A stretch of 64,000 nt of DNA from Streptococcus gallolyticus. Its GTDB lineage: Bacteria > Bacillota > Bacilli > Lactobacillales > Streptococcaceae. Location: the NCBI GenBank assembly GCA_019794795.1, contig JAIMFC010000010.1, forward strand, positions 1-64,000, in the 5' to 3' direction. Under the pieces are notes generated by a model. The model was not told where the DNA came from. It did not search any database and saw only the letters and a program-made list of their open reading frames with translations. The translations under genes were made by a program, and so were the position numbers. Of this stretch, positions 8,759-18,107 are shown one piece after another. Position 1 is the stretch's first letter. Each line of letters opens with the position of its first letter.

Positions 8759-9742
8759 CTAGATCGAGTCACCGTTCCAGATTGAATTTTTCACGACAAC
8801 GTAGTCCACGTGTTTCAAGCTTTGCAAGTCGCATCCACCAGCATAAGAGATAGAAGATTGCAAGTCTTGCTCCATTTCTGTCAAGGTATCTTGCAAATGG
8901 CCTTTCGCTGGAAGAAGAATTTTTTTACCTTCCACGTTTTTGTGCTCACCTTTTTGGTATTCAGATGCAGAACCAAAATATTCCTTGAACTGTTCGCCAT
9001 CTACTTCAACTGTTTTCCCGGGACTTTCGATATGGCCAGCAAAGAGGGAACCAATCATAACCATGCTTGCACCAAAGCGGATTGATTTAGCAATATCTCC
9101 GTGAGTACGGATACCACCATCTGCAATAATTGGTTTACGTGCAGCTTTGGCACACCAACGAAGAGCTGCCAACTGCCAACCGCCAGTACCAAAACCAGTT
9201 TTAACTTTTGTGATACACACTTTACCAGGTCCGATGCCGACTTTGGTTGCGTCCGCACCTGCATTTTCCAACTCACGAACAGCTTCAGGAGTTCCCACGT
9301 TACCGGCGATAACAAAAGTTTCTGGCAATTCCTTCTTGATGTGTTGGATCATCTTGATAACAGACTCCGCGTGACCATGAGCGATGTCAATCGTGATATA
9401 GTCAGGCGCATCATCCTTCAAGCTAGTTACAAAGTCATATTCATAAGCTTTGACGCCAACTGAGATAGAAGCAATCAGACCTTGGTCATGCATTTTTTTG
9501 ATAAATGGCTTGCGCCCGGCTTCATCAAAACGGTGCATAATGTAGAAATAGCCCTGCTTAGCAAGCATTTCAGCGACATCCTCATCAATGATTGTCTGCA
9601 TATTAGCAGGAACCACCGGCAATTTGAAGGTATGCTTGCCAAATTGAACAGAAGTATCTGCCTCAGATCGGCTATTGATAATGCATTTATTAGGAATCAA
9701 CTGGATATCTTCGTAGTCAAAAACGGGCGTTTCGTTAAACAT
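8759..9742 (-). CDS. guaC: GMP reductase
   Basis: 327 residues, the length of the short GuaC2-type GMP reductase that reduces GMP to IMP with NADPH in purine interconversion. The catalytic loop '[20 protein letters not shown]' contains the active-site Cys. '[20 protein letters not shown]' and 'MIGSLFAGH' are the conserved phosphate-binding segments. No CBS domains, which separates it from IMP dehydrogenase. Own strong promoter at 9787-9815. Confidence 0.95.
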   Translation of the reverse strand: MFNETPVFDYEDIQLIPNKCIINSRSEADTSVQFGKHTFKLPVVPANMQTIIDEDVAEMLAKQGYFYIMHRFDEAGRKPFIKKMHDQGLIASISVGVKAYEYDFVTSLKDDAPDYITIDIAHGHAESVIKMIQHIKKELPETFVIAGNVGTPEAVRELENAGADATKVGIGPGKVCITKVKTGFGTGGWQLAALRWCAKAARKPIIADGGIRTHGDIAKSIRFGASMVMIGSLFAGHIESPGKTVEVDGEQFKEYFGSASEYQKGEHKNVEGKKILLPAKGHLQDTLTEMEQDLQSSISYAGGCDLQSLKHVDYVVVKNSIWNGDSI

Positions 9743-9786
9743 ATTTTTCTCCTTAGTTTGGCACTTTTTCCGTACCTACTCTTAAT

Positions 9787-9815
9787 ATTATAGAGCATCG
9801 TTTGTTTTTTGTCAA
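9787..9815 (-). promoter_or_regulatory. Promoter of guaC, consensus -35 and -10
   Basis: TTGACA (9810-9815) and TATAAT (9787-9792) separated by exactly 17 bp, reading toward guaC. Transcription should start near 9780, giving a leader of about 40 bases. Confidence 0.8.
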
Positions 9816-9820
9816 TATAA

Positions 9821-9839
9821 ACAAACTTACAGAGTTTGT
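9821..9839. repeat. Inverted repeat just upstream of the guaC -35 box
   Basis: ACAAACT and AGTTTGT, 7-bp arms with a 5-base centre, five bases upstream of the -35 hexamer. The position would suit an activator or repressor of guaC; no known motif recognised (it is not a PurR box). Confidence 0.35.
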
Positions 9840-9864
9840 AATTCGTATTTTGTTATATGTTTGC

Positions 9865-9904
9865 GTAAACAAAAACAACTTCATTCGTTTTATAAGAAAT
9901 GAAG
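9865..9904 (-). terminator. Terminator of the ClC antiporter gene
   Basis: CTTCATT (9879-9885) pairs with AATGAAG (9898-9904). On the minus strand the stem is followed by a T-rich stretch (TTGTTTTTGTTT), about 65 bp after the stop codon. Confidence 0.55.
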
Positions 9905-9968
9905 CTATTCTTTTGATTGTTTTTTTAGATTATATTCGGAAATTATTTGAAATATTCGTATTTGAATT

Positions 9969-11504
9969 TTAAAATTCCAACATTTCCCGAACTTTTTGTA
10001 TATCTGAAACCGGAACTGCTAGGAAAATACTATCGCCTAGATGAAGTTTACTATTCCCTTTAACCACTTGACTCTTTCCATGGCTGACCTGAGAGGTAAT
10101 CAAGGTATTGTGTGGCAACTTCAAATCGCTGACAAATTTATCTGCAATTTTTTCAGATACAATGACTTCAATCAGAGTCATCTCGCTATTATCTTGCATT
10201 TTTTCAGGAAGAAGATTTTCCAGCATGGCTTCATAAACAGGAGCCCCACCCAATAAATCCATGATAATATATGCCGTCAAGCTGACCAAACCGATTACCA
10301 TAAGCTGGCGCATATCTCCTACCATCTCTGTCACTAAAATAATGGCTGTCAGCGGAGCTTTTGAGATTGCTGCAAAGAAACCTGCCATCCCTAAAATGAT
10401 AAAGATCGTCACTTCCGACTGGTTAATCATTCCCATATCAAAAGCAAAGCGTCCGCCCAGCATGCCCAAAATGGAGCCCAAAGCAAGAATTGGAAGGAAA
10501 ATACCACCTGGAAGACCACTACCATAGGACATCATGCTCCAAACAAAGCGGACCAAAAGATAGACTACTAGAGTTGAGAACAGGGGCATGTGATGCGCTA
10601 GACTGAGTACCAACCCATTTCCTCCGCCTAATAACTCTGGTAGGTAATAGCCAATTGGCAAAATGAGGACAAAGGCAATTAGACTATGATAGGCAGGTTG
10701 TAAATGAAAGACTTTCCCTAACCAGCCATAGACCATATTCATATTTAGGATGACTTTTTCGTAGATAAAACCTGCTAGTCCTAGAAAGATTCCCAATAAA
10801 ACATAGCCCCAATAATATTGTAATTCTAACATAGGAAGATGATCCGGCATGTTTAGAACAGGCGTCAAGCCAAAGATATTGAGTGAAATAAAATTAGCTG
10901 TGATACTAGCTGCTAAGGCTGAAATCCAGACCAAACGTGAAAATTGATGATAGACTTCTTCTACTACAAAGAGAAGTCCAGCAATGGGAGCATTGAAGGC
11001 TGCAGCCAGACCAGCAGCTGCCCCACTAGCAATCAGACTCCGTTTTTCCATTTGACTGGCCTTAAGCCAAGTTGCCACACCTTTTCCGGCAACCGCGCCA
11101 AGCTGAATACTCGGTCCCTCTCTCCCCAACATGAGACCAGAACCGATAGCTATGGTTCCTGCAATAAATTTTCTCCACAGAACAGACCACCAATTTTGGT
11201 TCATGAGACCTTTTAACTCAGCCTCTACATGCGGAATACCAGATCCTTTAATATCTCCATCTCCCTTAATGAGCCACCCCAAAAAGAAAACTAAGACCAG
11301 ATAAACAAGGGCAATTCCTAACAAATAAATCGGATGACTGTGCGCCGACTTATAGACATGCACGACAAATTCAAATAATTTTTCAATAGCCAGTCGAAAG
11401 GCAGCAACAACTCCACCAGCAACGACTCCGACTAAGACACCACGCAAGACGTATCCTAAAATCGCTTGATGCACAAAACGATATTCTTTGCGATGATTTT
11501 CCAT
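9969..11504 (-). CDS. ClC-family chloride/proton antiporter with C-terminal RCK_C domain
   Basis: 511 residues. The membrane part (about 1-430) carries the ClC selectivity motifs GSGIP (87-91), GREGP (127-131, with the gating Glu at 129) and 'GGIFLP'. Residues about 440-511 form a TrkA-C/RCK_C-like domain ('LIEVIVSEKIADKF', 'KLHLGDSIFLAVP'), a ligand-binding fold often fused to bacterial ClC proteins and absent from E. coli ClcA. It presumably moves chloride or fluoride against protons. Independent gene between potD and guaC, each separated by a terminator. Confidence 0.88.
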   Translation of the reverse strand: MENHRKEYRFVHQAILGYVLRGVLVGVVAGGVVAAFRLAIEKLFEFVVHVYKSAHSHPIYLLGIALVYLVLVFFLGWLIKGDGDIKGSGIPHVEAELKGLMNQNWWSVLWRKFIAGTIAIGSGLMLGREGPSIQLGAVAGKGVATWLKASQMEKRSLIASGAAAGLAAAFNAPIAGLLFVVEEVYHQFSRLVWISALAASITANFISLNIFGLTPVLNMPDHLPMLELQYYWGYVLLGIFLGLAGFIYEKVILNMNMVYGWLGKVFHLQPAYHSLIAFVLILPIGYYLPELLGGGNGLVLSLAHHMPLFSTLVVYLLVRFVWSMMSYGSGLPGGIFLPILALGSILGMLGGRFAFDMGMINQSEVTIFIILGMAGFFAAISKAPLTAIILVTEMVGDMRQLMVIGLVSLTAYIIMDLLGGAPVYEAMLENLLPEKMQDNSEMTLIEVIVSEKIADKFVSDLKLPHNTLITSQVSHGKSQVVKGNSKLHLGDSIFLAVPVSDIQKVREMLEF

Positions 11505-11527
11505 TTTCTCTCCTTTCTCCTTTGATA

Positions 11528-11558
11528 AAAGGTAGAAAGAATCACTTCTCCTACCTTT
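11528..11558 (-). terminator. Terminator of the pot operon
   Basis: AAAGGTAG (11528-11535) pairs with CTACCTTT (11551-11558) with further inner pairing; T-rich sequence follows on the minus strand just after potD. Confidence 0.65.
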
Positions 11559-11563
11559 ATAGA

Positions 11564-12634
11564 TTATTTACGGTACATTTTGAACTGCAAGTAAAGGTCA
11601 TTATAGATACCTAGGTATTCACGACCGAGATTATCATAGACTTCTAAGTTTGCAATTGTTTCTTCTGTTGGATAGAAGGCTTTATCAGAGGTAATCTCCT
11701 CAGGTAATAAGGCTTTCGCTACTTTATTAGGTGTTGCATAGCCAATGTATTCCGCATTGCGAGCCGCAATTTCTGGACGAAGCATAAAGTTAATAAACTT
11801 GTACGCACCATCTGTATTTTTAGCGGTCTTTGGAATGACCATATTATCAAACCAAAGGTTAGATCCCTTAGATGGAACGACATAATGCAGATTTTCATTG
11901 CCGTCCAGCATTTCACTGGCTTCACCTGAGAAGGACACCGCAATCGCTGCCGCATCCTGAATCATGTAGCCCTTGATTTCATCGGAAACAATCGCCTTGA
12001 TGTTTGGTGTCAAGCTATAAAGCAGATTGGCCGCTTCTTCCAATTCAGCCATATTTTTGCTATTTAAACTATAGCCAAGCGTCTGCAATCCAATTCCCAT
12101 TCCCTCACGGGCACCATCTACCAGCATGATACTGTCACGGTACTCAGGCTTGAACAAGTCTTCCCACTCTTTGGGAGGGTTCTTGACCATTTTTTCATTA
12201 TAGACAATTCCTAAAGTTCCCCAGAAATATGGAATTGAATAATCATTTCCTGGATCAAAACTGAGTCCTAAAAACTGGCTATCAATATTTTCTAAACCTG
12301 AAATCTTGGACTTATCCAACTTGACCAGCATGTTTTCGTCCATCATCTTAGAAATCATGTACTCGGACGGAACTGCCAAGTCATAGGTTGTTCCGCCTTG
12401 CTTAATCTTGGTGTACATGGCTTCATTGGAATCAAAGGTCTGATAGTCTACTTGAATCCCAGTTTCCTTAGTAAATTCCTTCAGTAAATCTGGATCAATG
12501 TAATCGCCCCAGTTATAGATGACCAACTTATCTGTCGTTCCTGCACTAGATTTACTTTCCAGACTCATTGTCACGACAACAAGTGCAGCTACAATTGCAA
12601 TAATACCTGCAAAAAATGAATACAATCTCTTCAT
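11564..12634 (-). CDS. potD: Spermidine/putrescine ABC transporter substrate-binding protein
   Basis: 356 residues. An N-terminal hydrophobic segment (about 6-26) exports the protein but lacks a clear lipobox. The body is the PotD/PotF periplasmic-binding fold: 'LVIYNWGDYIDPDLL', 'YDLAVPSEYMISKM' and 'VPSKGSNLWFDNMVIP' with the conserved Trp and Asp residues of the polyamine site. Last gene of murB-potABCD; its ATG overlaps the potC stop (TAATG). Confidence 0.93.
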   Translation of the reverse strand: MKRLYSFFAGIIAIVAALVVVTMSLESKSSAGTTDKLVIYNWGDYIDPDLLKEFTKETGIQVDYQTFDSNEAMYTKIKQGGTTYDLAVPSEYMISKMMDENMLVKLDKSKISGLENIDSQFLGLSFDPGNDYSIPYFWGTLGIVYNEKMVKNPPKEWEDLFKPEYRDSIMLVDGAREGMGIGLQTLGYSLNSKNMAELEEAANLLYSLTPNIKAIVSDEIKGYMIQDAAAIAVSFSGEASEMLDGNENLHYVVPSKGSNLWFDNMVIPKTAKNTDGAYKFINFMLRPEIAARNAEYIGYATPNKVAKALLPEEITSDKAFYPTEETIANLEVYDNLGREYLGIYNDLYLQFKMYRK

Positions 12635-13407
12635 TAAATTGCCTCCTCCTTCTCACGTGAAATGAAATAATATCCAATAACCAAGAGGATACTAAAGAGG
12701 AAGACTAGTGTTGACAAGGCGTTGATTTCTAATGAAATCCCCTGACGAGCACGTGAGTAAATCTCAACGGAAAGATTTGAATAACCATTTCCTGTGACAA
12801 AGAAAGTTACGGCGAAGTCATCCAGCGAGTAGGTGAATGCCATAAAATAACCTGCAATAATAGCTGGTGTCAAATAAGGCAACATAATTTCCCGCAACAT
12901 TTGCGACTGAGAAGCTCCCAAATCATAGGCTGCTGAAATCATATCTGCATTCATTTCCTTGAGGCGTGGCAAGACCATCAGCACCACAATCGGAATAGAG
13001 AAGGCAATATGACTGAGTAGGACTGTCACAAAACCAAGTTGAAATTTGACAAAACTAAAGAGCAAGAGGAAACTTGCACCAATCATGACATCCGGTGCTA
13101 CCATGAGGATATTGTTGACTGACAAAAGACGATTTTGCCAGCGATCTTTAGCTTGGTGGATATAAATGGCACCAAAGGTTCCGATAACTGTAGCAATCAA
13201 TGATGATAAGAAAGCCAACAGAAAGGTCTGCGCCAAGATGAGCATGAGTCGGCTATCCCCAAACATATTTTGGAAATATTCTAAGGTAAAACCTGTGAAA
13301 CGGTTCATATCTCCGCCTGCATTGAAAGCATAAAACATGAGATAGAAAATTGGGAAGTAAAGGATGACAAAGGCTACAGCCAAATAAATCTTAGAAAACT
13401 TTTTCAT
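12634..13407 (-). CDS. potC: Spermidine/putrescine ABC transporter permease PotC
   Basis: 257 residues, six predicted membrane segments, with the BPD-transport 'EAA' loop seen as 'MISAAYDLGASQSQMLREIMLP'-like sequence near residue 160. It forms the polyamine channel with PotB. Its start overlaps the potB stop by TAATG and its stop overlaps potD in the same way, so the three are translationally coupled. Confidence 0.93.
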   Translation of the reverse strand: MKKFSKIYLAVAFVILYFPIFYLMFYAFNAGGDMNRFTGFTLEYFQNMFGDSRLMLILAQTFLLAFLSSLIATVIGTFGAIYIHQAKDRWQNRLLSVNNILMVAPDVMIGASFLLLFSFVKFQLGFVTVLLSHIAFSIPIVVLMVLPRLKEMNADMISAAYDLGASQSQMLREIMLPYLTPAIIAGYFMAFTYSLDDFAVTFFVTGNGYSNLSVEIYSRARQGISLEINALSTLVFLFSILLVIGYYFISREKEEAI

Positions 13408-14207
13408 TATTTTTTACGCTCCTTTGTTAACCACATGATAGCCAGCATGGCTACAATCAGTACCACACCAATAGTTGAACCCATTCCTAGATTTTCTGTG
13501 GTGAGGAAATGCTGTTCGATAGCTGTCCCGAGAGTAATAACCCGATTTCCACCAATCAGTCGCGTCAACATGAAAAGACTTAGACTCGGAATGAAAACGG
13601 CTTGAATACCTGAACGGACACCATTCATTGAAAGCGGAAAAATAACTTTTGTAAACGTCTGCCAGTTATTGGCCCCCAAATCTCGGCTAGCATTGATAAG
13701 ATTGCCATCCAAATCATCTAAGACATTGAAAATCGGCAAAATCATAAAGGGAATCTCGATATAGCTGGCAACAGCGATGAAAGAGAAATCCGTAAAGAGA
13801 ATTTGCTGAGCTCCAAGTCCGAAAAATCCCAGAAATTGATTGATGGTCCCATGTTGCCCAAAAATCCCGATAAAGGCATAGGCTTTCAGCAAGAGATTGA
13901 CCCAAGTTGGCAGAATAATCAGCATGAGCCAGAGCTGCTTATGCTTGAGCTGCGTCAGGAAAAACGCGGTCGGATAGGCAATCAAGAGAGTGACCAGTGT
14001 AATAATCCCTGCGTAGAGAATCGAGTTGAGACTCATTCTCAAATAAGTCATATTGGGTGATGTAAAGTAGGTCACATAGTTGTTCAGAGTCAAATGACCG
14101 CTGATATCAAAAAAAGACCTATAAATGATGAGGACAACTGGTGCAAAAACAAAGAGGAAGACCCATATTGCGTATGGTAGTGCAAAGAGTCTAGAGGTTT
14201 TCTTCAT
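13407..14207 (-). CDS. potB: Spermidine/putrescine ABC transporter permease PotB
   Basis: 266 residues from the ATG at 14207 ([12 protein letters not shown]), chosen because AGAGAGGA lies at ribosome-site distance inside the end of potA; a start at 14237 would have none. Six membrane segments and the EAA loop '[20 protein letters not shown]' are visible. Pairs with PotC. It overlaps the potA end by 17 bp. Confidence 0.92.
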   Translation of the reverse strand: MKKTSRLFALPYAIWVFLFVFAPVVLIIYRSFFDISGHLTLNNYVTYFTSPNMTYLRMSLNSILYAGIITLVTLLIAYPTAFFLTQLKHKQLWLMLIILPTWVNLLLKAYAFIGIFGQHGTINQFLGFFGLGAQQILFTDFSFIAVASYIEIPFMILPIFNVLDDLDGNLINASRDLGANNWQTFTKVIFPLSMNGVRSGIQAVFIPSLSLFMLTRLIGGNRVITLGTAIEQHFLTTENLGMGSTIGVVLIVAMLAIMWLTKERKK

Positions 14208-15354
14208 TGCGTTCCTCTCTTTCCTCTTCAATGGCATTGATCAAGCCATCCTCAACTTCTTCTACCTCTACGTATTCTTCGATACGGGCATCAAATTCTT
14301 CTTCTGTTTCATTGAGACGCATGATATGGATATCTTCTGGCTCAAATTGAAGACCGATAACTTCTCCCTCAATGGCCTTACGTGTAGAATGAATCATCCA
14401 TTCATTTTCAAGGTCATCGTAGGCGATAATTTCATAATGAACACCGCAGAAGAGCTGGGTATCTACCTTAACTTGTAGTTTTCCTTCGTCTGGAAGGGTA
14501 ATCCGTAGATCCTCTGGGCGAATGACCACTTCAACGTCTTCATTTGGACGCATACCACCGTCCACCGCCTCAAAGCGTTTGCCGTTAAACTCAACCAAAT
14601 AGTCTTCAATCATACGACCAGGCAGAATGTTTGACTCCCCAATAAAAGTTGCAACAAAGTGGTTAATGGGTTCATCATAAATGTCAACTGGTGTACCAGA
14701 TTGAACGATTTCACCATCATTCATGACAAAAATCCAGTCTGACATAGCCAGCGCTTCTTCCTGATCATGGGTAACAAAGACAAAGGTAATCCCCAAGCGT
14801 TGTTGCAATTCACGGAGTTCATACTGCATTTCTGTCCGCAATTTCAAATCAAGGGCTGACAAAGGCTCATCGAGAAGAACCACACGAGGTTCATTGATAA
14901 TGGCGCGTGCAATAGCCACACGTTGACGCTGACCTCCAGATAATTTCTGGATAGAACGCTTTTCAAATCCTTCTAAGCGCACCATTTTAAGAGCATCTTG
15001 CACACGACGATTGATTTCTTTTTTATCGATTTTTTGTAATTTTAGTGGAAAAGCCACATTTTCAAAGACAGTCATGTGTGGAAACAAGGCGTAGGACTGA
15101 AAAACGGTATGCACATCACGTTTATTGGTTGGAACATCGTTAATGCGCTGTCCATCAAGGTAAATATCACCACTTGTCGCATCCAAGAGTCCTGCGATAA
15201 TGTTCAAAATCGTTGATTTCCCAGATCCCGACGCACCTAGAAGAGTATAGAATTTCCCTTCTTCTAGCTCGAAGTTGATATTTTTCAAAACTGTTGTTCC
15301 ACTGTCTTCAAAGACTTTTGAAACACCCTTAAATTCGATAATTGGCTTTTTCAA
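14191..15354 (-). CDS. potA: Spermidine/putrescine ABC transporter ATPase PotA
   Basis: 387 residues. ABC ATPase domain with Walker A GASGSGKS (about 40-47), signature LSGGQRQ, Walker B '[12 protein letters not shown]' and H-loop 'FVTHDQEE', followed by a TOBE-type regulatory domain (about 285-360) and a very acidic tail. The likely start is TTG at 15354 with AAGGA ten bases upstream; no in-frame ATG is available because a stop codon lies two codons before. Powers polyamine import by PotBC with PotD. Confidence 0.93.
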   Translation of the reverse strand: MKKPIIEFKGVSKVFEDSGTTVLKNINFELEEGKFYTLLGASGSGKSTILNIIAGLLDATSGDIYLDGQRINDVPTNKRDVHTVFQSYALFPHMTVFENVAFPLKLQKIDKKEINRRVQDALKMVRLEGFEKRSIQKLSGGQRQRVAIARAIINEPRVVLLDEPLSALDLKLRTEMQYELRELQQRLGITFVFVTHDQEEALAMSDWIFVMNDGEIVQSGTPVDIYDEPINHFVATFIGESNILPGRMIEDYLVEFNGKRFEAVDGGMRPNEDVEVVIRPEDLRITLPDEGKLQVKVDTQLFCGVHYEIIAYDDLENEWMIHSTRKAIEGEVIGLQFEPEDIHIMRLNETEEEFDARIEEYVEVEEVEDGLINAIEEEREERNEENL

Positions 15355-15490
15355 TTCTCATAAAATCCTTTTGATGTATATTACAGATCGAGGCTCTGTT
15401 AGGCCTTTTTGACCTCTCGGGCGAAATAGTCGCCCTGTATACTGCCTGCTACGATAGGCTCCACCTCCCTTACTTGAAATTATAAGCTAT
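15355..15490 (-). other. Intergenic leader between murB and potA with hairpins
   Basis: 136 bp with no ORF. A perfect 6-bp stem GGGCGA/TCGCCC lies at 15419-15435, plus weaker GC-rich pairings around 15390-15416. None is followed by a T-run, so it is not a simple terminator. It could be an RNA processing or attenuation site that lowers pot expression relative to murB. Confidence 0.35.
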
Positions 15491-16387
15491 TTACTTGTCC
15501 CCTAGAATGCGAACTTCACGTTCCAGGCGAATGCCTGATTTTTCTTCAACCGTTGCAATAACATGCGCAATCAAGTCTTCATAATCTTGTGCGCTTCCGT
15601 CAGCAACATTAACCATAAATCCTGCATGTTTTTGGGAAACTTCCACACCACCGATACGGTAGCCTTTCAAGTCAGCTTCCATAATCAATTGACCTGCAAA
15701 GTGCCCCAAGGGACGCTTGAAAACAGAGCCACATGATGGGTATTCCAAAGGTTGCTTCAGCTCACGCAAATGAGTCAAGCGATTCATTTCTTGTTCAATA
15801 ACAGTATAGTTTCCTGGCTTCAAAGCAAATTTTGCAGATAAGACAATTGCACCATTTTCCTGAAGCAAGGAAGTACGATAACCAAATCGTAATTCACGCG
15901 CATCCAGCGTTAAAACATGTCCTGAAGGTGACAAAACTTGGGCAGATACCAAGATATGAGCGACCTCACCACCGTAGGCACCAGCATTCATAAAGACAGC
16001 ACCACCAACACTACCTGGAATACCACAAGCAAACTCAAAACCTGTCAAGGAATGATGAAGGGCAACTCGTGTCGTCTCAATCAGATTGGCACCCGCTTCA
16101 GCTTCAATCGTATAGCCAGAAACAGTGACCGAATTAAGCTTATCCATACGAATGACAAAGCCACGAATACCGCCATCACGAACGATAATATTACTCGAAT
16201 TCCCCAAAACCATCCATGGAATGTCCTCACGGTTGGCAAACTCAACAATTCTCACAATTTCATAGCGGTTACGAGGAAAAGCCAGATAGTCCACCGGACC
16301 TCCGACTTTCGTGTAGGTATAGCCCTTCAAAGGCTCATCAAAACGGATATCAATTCCATTTAATTCATTAGCAATTTTTTCTCTCAT
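15491..16387 (-). CDS. murB: UDP-N-acetylenolpyruvoylglucosamine reductase
   Basis: 298 residues. FAD-dependent reductase of peptidoglycan precursor synthesis, turning UDP-GlcNAc-enolpyruvate into UDP-MurNAc with NADPH. FAD-binding motifs '[16 protein letters not shown]' and '[12 protein letters not shown]', '[21 protein letters not shown]', and the proton-donating Ser in '[11 protein letters not shown]' identify the type IIa enzyme. I start it at the ATG 16387; an in-frame TTG at 16402 lacks a ribosome site. First gene of murB-potABCD, a common streptococcal order. Confidence 0.93.
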   Translation of the reverse strand: MREKIANELNGIDIRFDEPLKGYTYTKVGGPVDYLAFPRNRYEIVRIVEFANREDIPWMVLGNSSNIIVRDGGIRGFVIRMDKLNSVTVSGYTIEAEAGANLIETTRVALHHSLTGFEFACGIPGSVGGAVFMNAGAYGGEVAHILVSAQVLSPSGHVLTLDARELRFGYRTSLLQENGAIVLSAKFALKPGNYTVIEQEMNRLTHLRELKQPLEYPSCGSVFKRPLGHFAGQLIMEADLKGYRIGGVEVSQKHAGFMVNVADGSAQDYEDLIAHVIATVEEKSGIRLEREVRILGDK

Positions 16388-16420
16388 AATGTCTCGATTC
16401 AAAAATAGTATACTCTTGTT

Positions 16421-16426
16421 ATTATA
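16421..16426 (-). promoter_or_regulatory. -10 box of murB-potABCD
   Basis: TATAAT preceded by GG, about 34 bp upstream of the murB ATG. No strong -35. Confidence 0.55.
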
Positions 16427-16464
16427 CCATAATTTAACAGAATATTTCTTGTAAAATACAAAAA

Positions 16465-16484
16465 GACCAGGAGTTCACCTAGCC
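16465..16484 (-). terminator. Terminator of the original hom-thrB unit
   Basis: 7-bp stem (16465-16471 with 16478-16484, two G-T pairs) followed by TTTTT on the minus strand, just after the thrB 3' fragment. This implies that the ancestral thrB ended here, next to murB. Confidence 0.55.
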
Positions 16485-16492
16485 TTACTTTT

Positions 16493-16587
16493 TTATCCCT
16501 CCACCACAATTCCACGGGTATCTACTAAAAGTTGGCAGATTTGTCCGTCAAAATTCTCAGCGGAGATGTGGGCAATAATTTGGTTTA
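16493..16587 (-). pseudogene. Duplicated 3' end of thrB (last ~30 codons plus stop)
   Basis: 95 bp aligning without gaps to 23576-23670, the true thrB 3' end, with five mismatches (about 95% identity). In frame it reads 'NQIIAHISAENFDGQICQLL' and onward to the same stop; compared with intact thrB there are S-to-A and K-to-Q changes, so it comes from a different thrB allele. It marks the far border of the inserted PTS/glycyl-radical module and is followed by a terminator. Confidence 0.9.
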
Positions 16588-16601
16588 TGTTAATACTCTT
16601 T

Positions 16602-17285
16602 TTAATTTAAAGAATATACTGTACTATCTACACCAAAAATCGATTCCCAATCAGCAGTAAAATCTTTCACAGCCTTTTCAATTGATGGCATCGCAAAACC
16701 TTGCTCAACAATATCTGTACCAAAAGTAACTGCTTCTGCCCCCGTTGCAATTGCTGCATTTACTTGCGAAATATTCTTAAAACTTGCAGCTAATATTTTG
16801 GTGCTACTTCCAGTTCTGTCAATTTCATGCTGTATGTCTCTAATTGCTTCAGTAGCATTGATGTTCAAATTTTCCATACGATTAAAATATGGAGCGATGT
16901 AATCAGAACCTGCTTCAATAGCAAGATAAGCCTGAAATTTGGTATAAATCGCAGTTGCTGTCACATGGACATTTCGTTTTTTTAACTCCTGAATGACTTT
17001 GAGACCCTCAGTTGTAACAGGCACTTTTATATATACCTCAGTATCAATTTGTTCTAAAATCGTCTCTGCATCTTTTATCATCCCTTGAAAATCTTGTGCC
17101 ACTACTTGCACGTGGAGGCTTTTATCTGAGCCAATGATTTCTCGGATTTGTTTCATATGCTGAAAAAAATCGATTTTTCCTTCTTTTTTTACAATAGACG
17201 GATTTGAAGTTACTCCCGATATGGGAATAATTTCCGAATATGTTTTTATTGCTTCAATATTTGCTGTATCTAGTAAAAATTCCAT
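16602..17285 (-). CDS. fsa: Fructose-6-phosphate aldolase / transaldolase-like enzyme (FSA family)
   Basis: 227 residues, the small transaldolase-fold family of E. coli FsaA/FsaB. The Schiff-base lysine is K87 in 'YIKVPVT'. 'ISGVTSNPSIVKKEG' near residue 23 and 'FNRMENLNINA' fit the family. FSA cleaves fructose-6-phosphate in vitro, but its preferred physiological substrate in E. coli has been reported to be 1-deoxyfructose-6-phosphate, giving glyceraldehyde-3-phosphate and hydroxyacetone. That matches the glycyl radical enzyme and PTS upstream in this operon. Last gene of the module. Confidence 0.9.
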   Translation of the reverse strand: MEFLLDTANIEAIKTYSEIIPISGVTSNPSIVKKEGKIDFFQHMKQIREIIGSDKSLHVQVVAQDFQGMIKDAETILEQIDTEVYIKVPVTTEGLKVIQELKKRNVHVTATAIYTKFQAYLAIEAGSDYIAPYFNRMENLNINATEAIRDIQHEIDRTGSSTKILAASFKNISQVNAAIATGAEAVTFGTDIVEQGFAMPSIEKAVKDFTADWESIFGVDSTVYSLN

Positions 17286-17304
17286 TTTATTATCCTCAAA
17301 ACTG

Positions 17305-18093
17305 TTATTCTAATCCGTCAACATTCGTTGCAATACCATAATCTTGAAAAATTCTTTTGATTGCTTCTACCTCTTGCTGTATCAATGTTGGAACATCTTG
17401 CATTTTATAGTCCCAACCCAAGTATTCATATTTCTTACTTCCATATTGATGAAATGGTAGAAGATGAACTTCTTCTATTCCTAATGGATATAAATAGTTG
17501 GCAATGGCCGTAATATTCTCCTTGCTAGAGGTATATCCTGGAATCAATGGTATGCGTGGAATCAAGTCAATATGCTCTTGATTTAGTAAAAATTCAAAAT
17601 TTTCTTTTGAAAGGCCAACATCAATTCCTAGGGTATTTTTAGCAACCTGCGCATTCATTATCTTCAAATCAAATAAAATTTGATGTAGATAGGGAGTGAG
17701 TAATTTTATTCTATCCAGTGGAAAGCAACCTGTCGTTTCAATTGCAGTATGAATGCCTAATTCATACAATTCTTTCAGCAAGTGGCTTGCAAAGGTTGCC
17801 TGCATCAGTACCTCACCACCTGATAGAGTAACTCCCCCACCAGATGTTCTATAAAATATTTCATCGCGCATCACCACATCAACCAATTCGGAAACAGATT
17901 TCCATTCCCCAATTTGCTCTTTTTTTCCATTTTTGATCCAAAAAGTTGGTTTAACAGTTAAACGTGACTCTGGATTGGCACACCAAGGGCATGCTAACGG
18001 ACAACCTTTCAAGAAAATTATCGTTCGTATTCCCCCACCATCGTGTACAGAATAGCGTTGGATATTAAATACCAATCCTTTGTCATTCATCAT
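17305..18093 (-). CDS. Glycyl radical enzyme activase (radical SAM), compact form
   Basis: 262 residues. The radical SAM cluster motif is C31-x3-C35-x2-C38 ('GCPLACPWC'), followed by 'SGGEVLMQ' for SAM binding and 'DLKIMN'. It abstracts hydrogen from the glycine of the partner enzyme encoded just upstream. Most activases of non-PFL glycyl radical enzymes carry a ferredoxin-like insert with two extra Fe-S clusters after the radical motif; here that region ('RLTVKPTFWIKNGKKEQ') has no cysteines, so the protein is compact like PFL activase. 14 bp separate it from the enzyme gene. Confidence 0.9.
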   Translation of the reverse strand: MMNDKGLVFNIQRYSVHDGGGIRTIIFLKGCPLACPWCANPESRLTVKPTFWIKNGKKEQIGEWKSVSELVDVVMRDEIFYRTSGGGVTLSGGEVLMQATFASHLLKELYELGIHTAIETTGCFPLDRIKLLTPYLHQILFDLKIMNAQVAKNTLGIDVGLSKENFEFLLNQEHIDLIPRIPLIPGYTSSKENITAIANYLYPLGIEEVHLLPFHQYGSKKYEYLGWDYKMQDVPTLIQQEVEAIKRIFQDYGIATNVDGLE

Positions 18094-18107
18094 AACGTAT
18101 CTCGTTT

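Noticed and set aside
9743..9780. Purine riboswitch before guaC
   Set aside because: The strong promoter at 9787-9815 leaves a leader of about 40 bases, too short for an aptamer.
16388..16402. TTG start for murB at 16402
   Set aside because: No ribosome site upstream, and the N-terminal alignment with streptococcal MurB begins at the ATG 16387.
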